DNA of 6,735 bases from Candidatus Gastranaerophilales bacterium HUM_12 (lineage in GTDB: Bacteria > Cyanobacteriota > Vampirovibrionia > Gastranaerophilales > Gastranaerophilaceae), in the NCBI GenBank assembly GCA_002102825.1, contig DABJ01000011.1, positions 64,991 through 71,725 on the forward strand, read 5' to 3'. Shown here one piece after another: positions 5,911 to 6,735 of this stretch. Each line of letters starts with the position of its first letter. Within the stretch, counting starts at the first letter, position 1. A program made the position numbers and the translations under genes. A model generated the notes under the pieces. It searched no databases. It had not been told where the DNA came from and saw only the letters and a list, made by a program, of their open reading frames with translations.

Positions 5911-5988
5911 ATGAGCAATAGAGAGTTAATAAAAAAATCTCTAGGCATACTAGAGATTTTAATTAAATTAGCTTATTTATTCTTATAG
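5911..5988 (+). CDS. Candidate 25-aa amphipathic hydrophobic peptide
   Basis: The ORF runs from ATG 5911 to TAG 5986-5988. It is preceded by a perfect AGGAGG at 5900-5905, five bases before the start, the strongest ribosome-binding site in the window. The peptide starts MSNRELIKKSLGILEI and continues with a Leu/Ile/Phe-rich end (LIKLAYLFL). Polar residues Arg4, Lys8, Glu15 and Lys19 fall on one side of a helix and the rest is hydrophobic, like membrane-active type I toxins or phenol-soluble modulins. It could also be a short single-span membrane protein. Against it: no clear promoter of its own (it may be read through from metG), very short length, and codons 8-16 coincide with the 5934-5960 hairpin, so part of the sequence may be set by RNA structure or termination. 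Homology of such short peptides cannot be judged by eye. Confidence 0.4.
   Translation: MSNRELIKKSLGILEILIKLAYLFL
5931..5960 (-). terminator. Intrinsic terminator on the minus strand
   Basis: Perfect 11-bp arms (5934-5944 and 5950-5960, AAAATCTCTAG / CTAGAGATTTT) flank a 5-base loop. Read on the minus strand, the stem runs into seven T (5937-5931), a classic rho-independent terminator. On the plus strand only four T follow, so it is weaker for metG. It would end the candidate antisense RNA and any read-through from the pilin-like gene. Confidence 0.7.
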
Positions 5989-5995
5989 GTGCGAC

Positions 5996-6028
5996 GGGCG
6001 ATTAAGCTGTACCAGAGCTTAGTCGCTC
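5996..6028. repeat. 13-bp stem-loop at the right side of the element
   Basis: GGGCGATTAAGCT (5996-6008) pairs with AGCTTAGTCGCTC (6016-6028) over a 7-base loop, with two G-U pairs when read on the plus strand. It directly abuts TTCCCTAT. A U-rich run (6037-6047) follows on the plus strand a few bases later, so it may also help end metG transcripts. Its GGGCGA is a second copy of the one at 5891-5896. Confidence 0.65.
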
Positions 6029-6042
6029 TTCCCTATATTTTT

Positions 6043-6070
6043 ATTATAACGTACTTTTTTATTTTTTCAA
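6043..6070 (-). promoter_or_regulatory. Sigma70-type promoter for the candidate antisense RNA
   Basis: On the minus strand TTGAAA (6070-6065) and a perfect TATAAT (6048-6043) are spaced by 16 bp. It begins five bases after the stop codon of the pilin-like gene and points into the structured element; there is no protein gene downstream on that strand before metG, which is read the other way. The A/T richness of the spacer means chance cannot be excluded. Confidence 0.5.
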
Positions 6071-6075
6071 GTGGA

Positions 6076-6735
6076 TTAATCTCCAACGCACATAACCTTA
6101 CTAGAGTTTCCATTTTTGTGATCAGATAATACATGTCCATTATAAAGATTTACACGAGCAGCATCACGAGCATCATACTCAAAAGCAGACCAGAAAAAGC
6201 CTGAGGGTATTCCCAAGCTTGGATTTTTTTCCCTTTCTTCATATATACTTATTAATTGTGATTTATCTGGCAGGCTCATTCCTAATTCGGCACATGCTTT
6301 CTTTGCGCCTGCCCAATAGTTATCATACATTCTCCAATTGGATTTACTCCAATTAGAATCCCACGTTTTCATCTCTTCACTTCGTCCTTTGACTGGTTCA
6401 TAAGACGGCAATTGATATACACAACCAAGTTTTAAATCCCAGCCTGTACAGCCTTTAGAGAATTTTGCAACTTTGAAACTACGGATATCGTATTGTTTAC
6501 CGTTTCGTGCTTCACTATTTGGTCCTTTGAAGCCATTAACGTCCATTACAAAATCTATTGAACTTGTTACACTTGTTGTATATGCAAACTTCTTAGTTCT
6601 TCCAAAACCTATTGGTAAATCTGCAAAACTTGGGGTTACTGTATCGCCATCTCCGATTATTCCTGCATTTGGATTGTAGGTTAATATTAATGTTGCGCCA
6701 TCAGCTAAGATAATTCCAACGTTATTACTTTTGTT
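6076..6735 (-). CDS. Pilin-like protein with Lcl/DUF1566-like C-terminal domain (5' end beyond window)
   Basis: The frame is open from the right edge to TAA at 6078-6076, 219 residues visible, so the Met within FVMDVNG is internal and not the start. The visible N-terminal part (1-62) is beta-rich and polar. DVNGFKGPN (65-73) followed by GKQYDIRSF (79-87) resembles the Asp/Asn/Gly-rich loop of pseudopilins. Then comes a domain with W141-AGAKKACAELGMSLP, a Leu-rich helix (LISIYEE), FFWSAFEY (180-187), and VNLYNGHV ending in KVMCVGD: the order W..A..AC..LG..LP, WS..E, V.CV.D is that of Lcl/DUF1566 or C-type-lectin-like folds. Cysteines at 96, 105, 148 and 216 could form two disulfides outside the membrane. 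It may be a minor pilin or pseudopilin presenting a binding domain. The N-terminal prepilin leader, expected from the family, is not in the window. Confidence 0.8.
   Translation of the reverse strand, partial: NKSNNVGIILADGATLILTYNPNAGIIGDGDTVTPSFADLPIGFGRTKKFAYTTSVTSSIDFVMDVNGFKGPNSEARNGKQYDIRSFKVAKFSKGCTGWDLKLGCVYQLPSYEPVKGRSEEMKTWDSNWSKSNWRMYDNYWAGAKKACAELGMSLPDKSQLISIYEEREKNPSLGIPSGFFWSAFEYDARDAARVNLYNGHVLSDHKNGNSSKVMCVGD

Larger units (their letters stand above)
5840..6036. other. Compact structured element with 8-bp inverted ends, between metG and the pilin-like gene
   Basis: The stretch is bounded by ATAGGGAA (5840-5847) and its complement TTCCCTAT (6029-6036). Inside are: TCGCCC (5849-5854), which can pair with GGGCGA at 5891-5896 or again at 5996-6001; AACCTCC (5856-5862), which can pair with GGAGGTT (5901-5907); a perfect 11-bp hairpin (5934-5960); and a 13-bp hairpin (5996-6028) that abuts the right end directly, so it could stack on the terminal stem. 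A 25-codon ORF lies on the plus strand and a promoter-terminator pair on the minus strand. I do not recognise it as a known RNA family. It may be a type I toxin-antitoxin-like locus, a MITE-like insertion (no clear target duplication seen), or an elaborate bidirectional terminator. Confidence 0.5.
5931..6036 (-). ncRNA. Candidate small antisense RNA, about 105 nt
   Basis: A minus-strand promoter at 6070-6043 predicts a transcript starting near 6036, exactly at the element's edge (AUAGGGAA), and the intrinsic terminator at 5960-5931 would end it. The RNA would begin with a strong 13-bp hairpin (6028-5996) with loop CUGGUAC, whose CUGG fits the YUNR loop motif seen in several antisense RNAs. 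It would be fully complementary to the second half of the small ORF and to the 3' structure of the plus-strand RNA. No ORF lies in it. Expression is not shown; a terminated pilin-gene 3' end is the alternative. Confidence 0.4.

Noticed and set aside
5840..6036. tmRNA, 6S RNA, SRP RNA, RNase P RNA or a tRNA as the identity of the structured element
   Set aside because: No tRNA-like TTCGA loop or tag sequence ending in Ala-Ala, no SRP tetraloop motif and no RNase P core. The long paired layout with a central bubble expected of 6S RNA is broken by the minus-strand terminator.
6544..6546. ATG as the start of the right-edge gene
   Set aside because: The frame stays open for 63 further codons to the window edge with pilin-like content (SSIDFVMDVNG), so this Met is internal.
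6473..6679. Plus-strand frame of 68 codons over the pilin-like gene
   Set aside because: It is antisense to the continuous pilin-like frame that runs from 6735 to 6076, with no ribosome-binding site.
1..6735. CRISPR array, insertion sequence with transposase, or prophage genes
   Set aside because: No regularly spaced repeats, no transposase or integrase motifs, and no phage structural genes are visible; the coiled-coil gene alone is not enough to claim a tape-measure protein.

Overview
This is an AT-rich bacterial window. It carries two genes with type IV pilin/pseudopilin features, one at each edge, an OppD/DppD-type ABC ATPase and a compact methionyl-tRNA synthetase. The left-edge gene begins with a class III prepilin leader (KA|FTLSE). 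The right-edge gene has a DVNG.KGPN motif followed by an Lcl/DUF1566-like C-terminal domain. Many small pilin-like proteins of this style are typical of gut Gastranaerophilales ('Candidatus Melainabacteria', non-photosynthetic relatives of Cyanobacteria). That lineage is my best guess, made from style alone; a low-GC Bacillota or another AT-rich gut lineage is not excluded.

Layout, left to right: the 5' end of a pilin-like gene on the minus strand with a good sigma70-type promoter (1-160); a regulatory-looking gap with a 7-bp inverted repeat (161-363); an unrecognised 126-aa soluble protein on the plus strand (364-744); a convergent 589-aa coiled-coil protein with no signal peptide (2562-793, minus); a divergent gap with paired ACATGT sites; a lone OppD/DppD-type ATPase (2709-3659, plus); a convergent, 4-bp overlapping, cysteine-rich exported or membrane-anchored protein (4135-3656, minus); back-to-back promoters; metG (4265-5839, plus); a compact structured element (5840-6036); and the 3' part of a pilin-like/Lcl-domain gene on the minus strand (6735-6076), open at the window edge.

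The most unusual part is the 197-bp element that starts on the base after the metG stop codon. It has 8-bp inverted ends (ATAGGGAA / TTCCCTAT) and a 25-codon ORF for an amphipathic hydrophobic peptide behind a perfect AGGAGG ribosome-binding site. An upstream AACCTCC can pair with that site inside a possible pseudoknot. On the opposite strand there is a consensus promoter whose predicted start falls on the element's edge, followed about 105 nt later by a strong intrinsic terminator inside the peptide ORF. Together these look like a type I toxin-antitoxin style locus (small membrane-active peptide, self-folded mRNA, antisense RNA). This is inference from sequence geometry only; the plainer alternative is a structured bidirectional terminator region between two convergent genes.

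The genes do not form one pathway. Nearly every gene stands alone, with neighbours facing toward or away from it and its own short promoter region, so there is little evidence of operons here.
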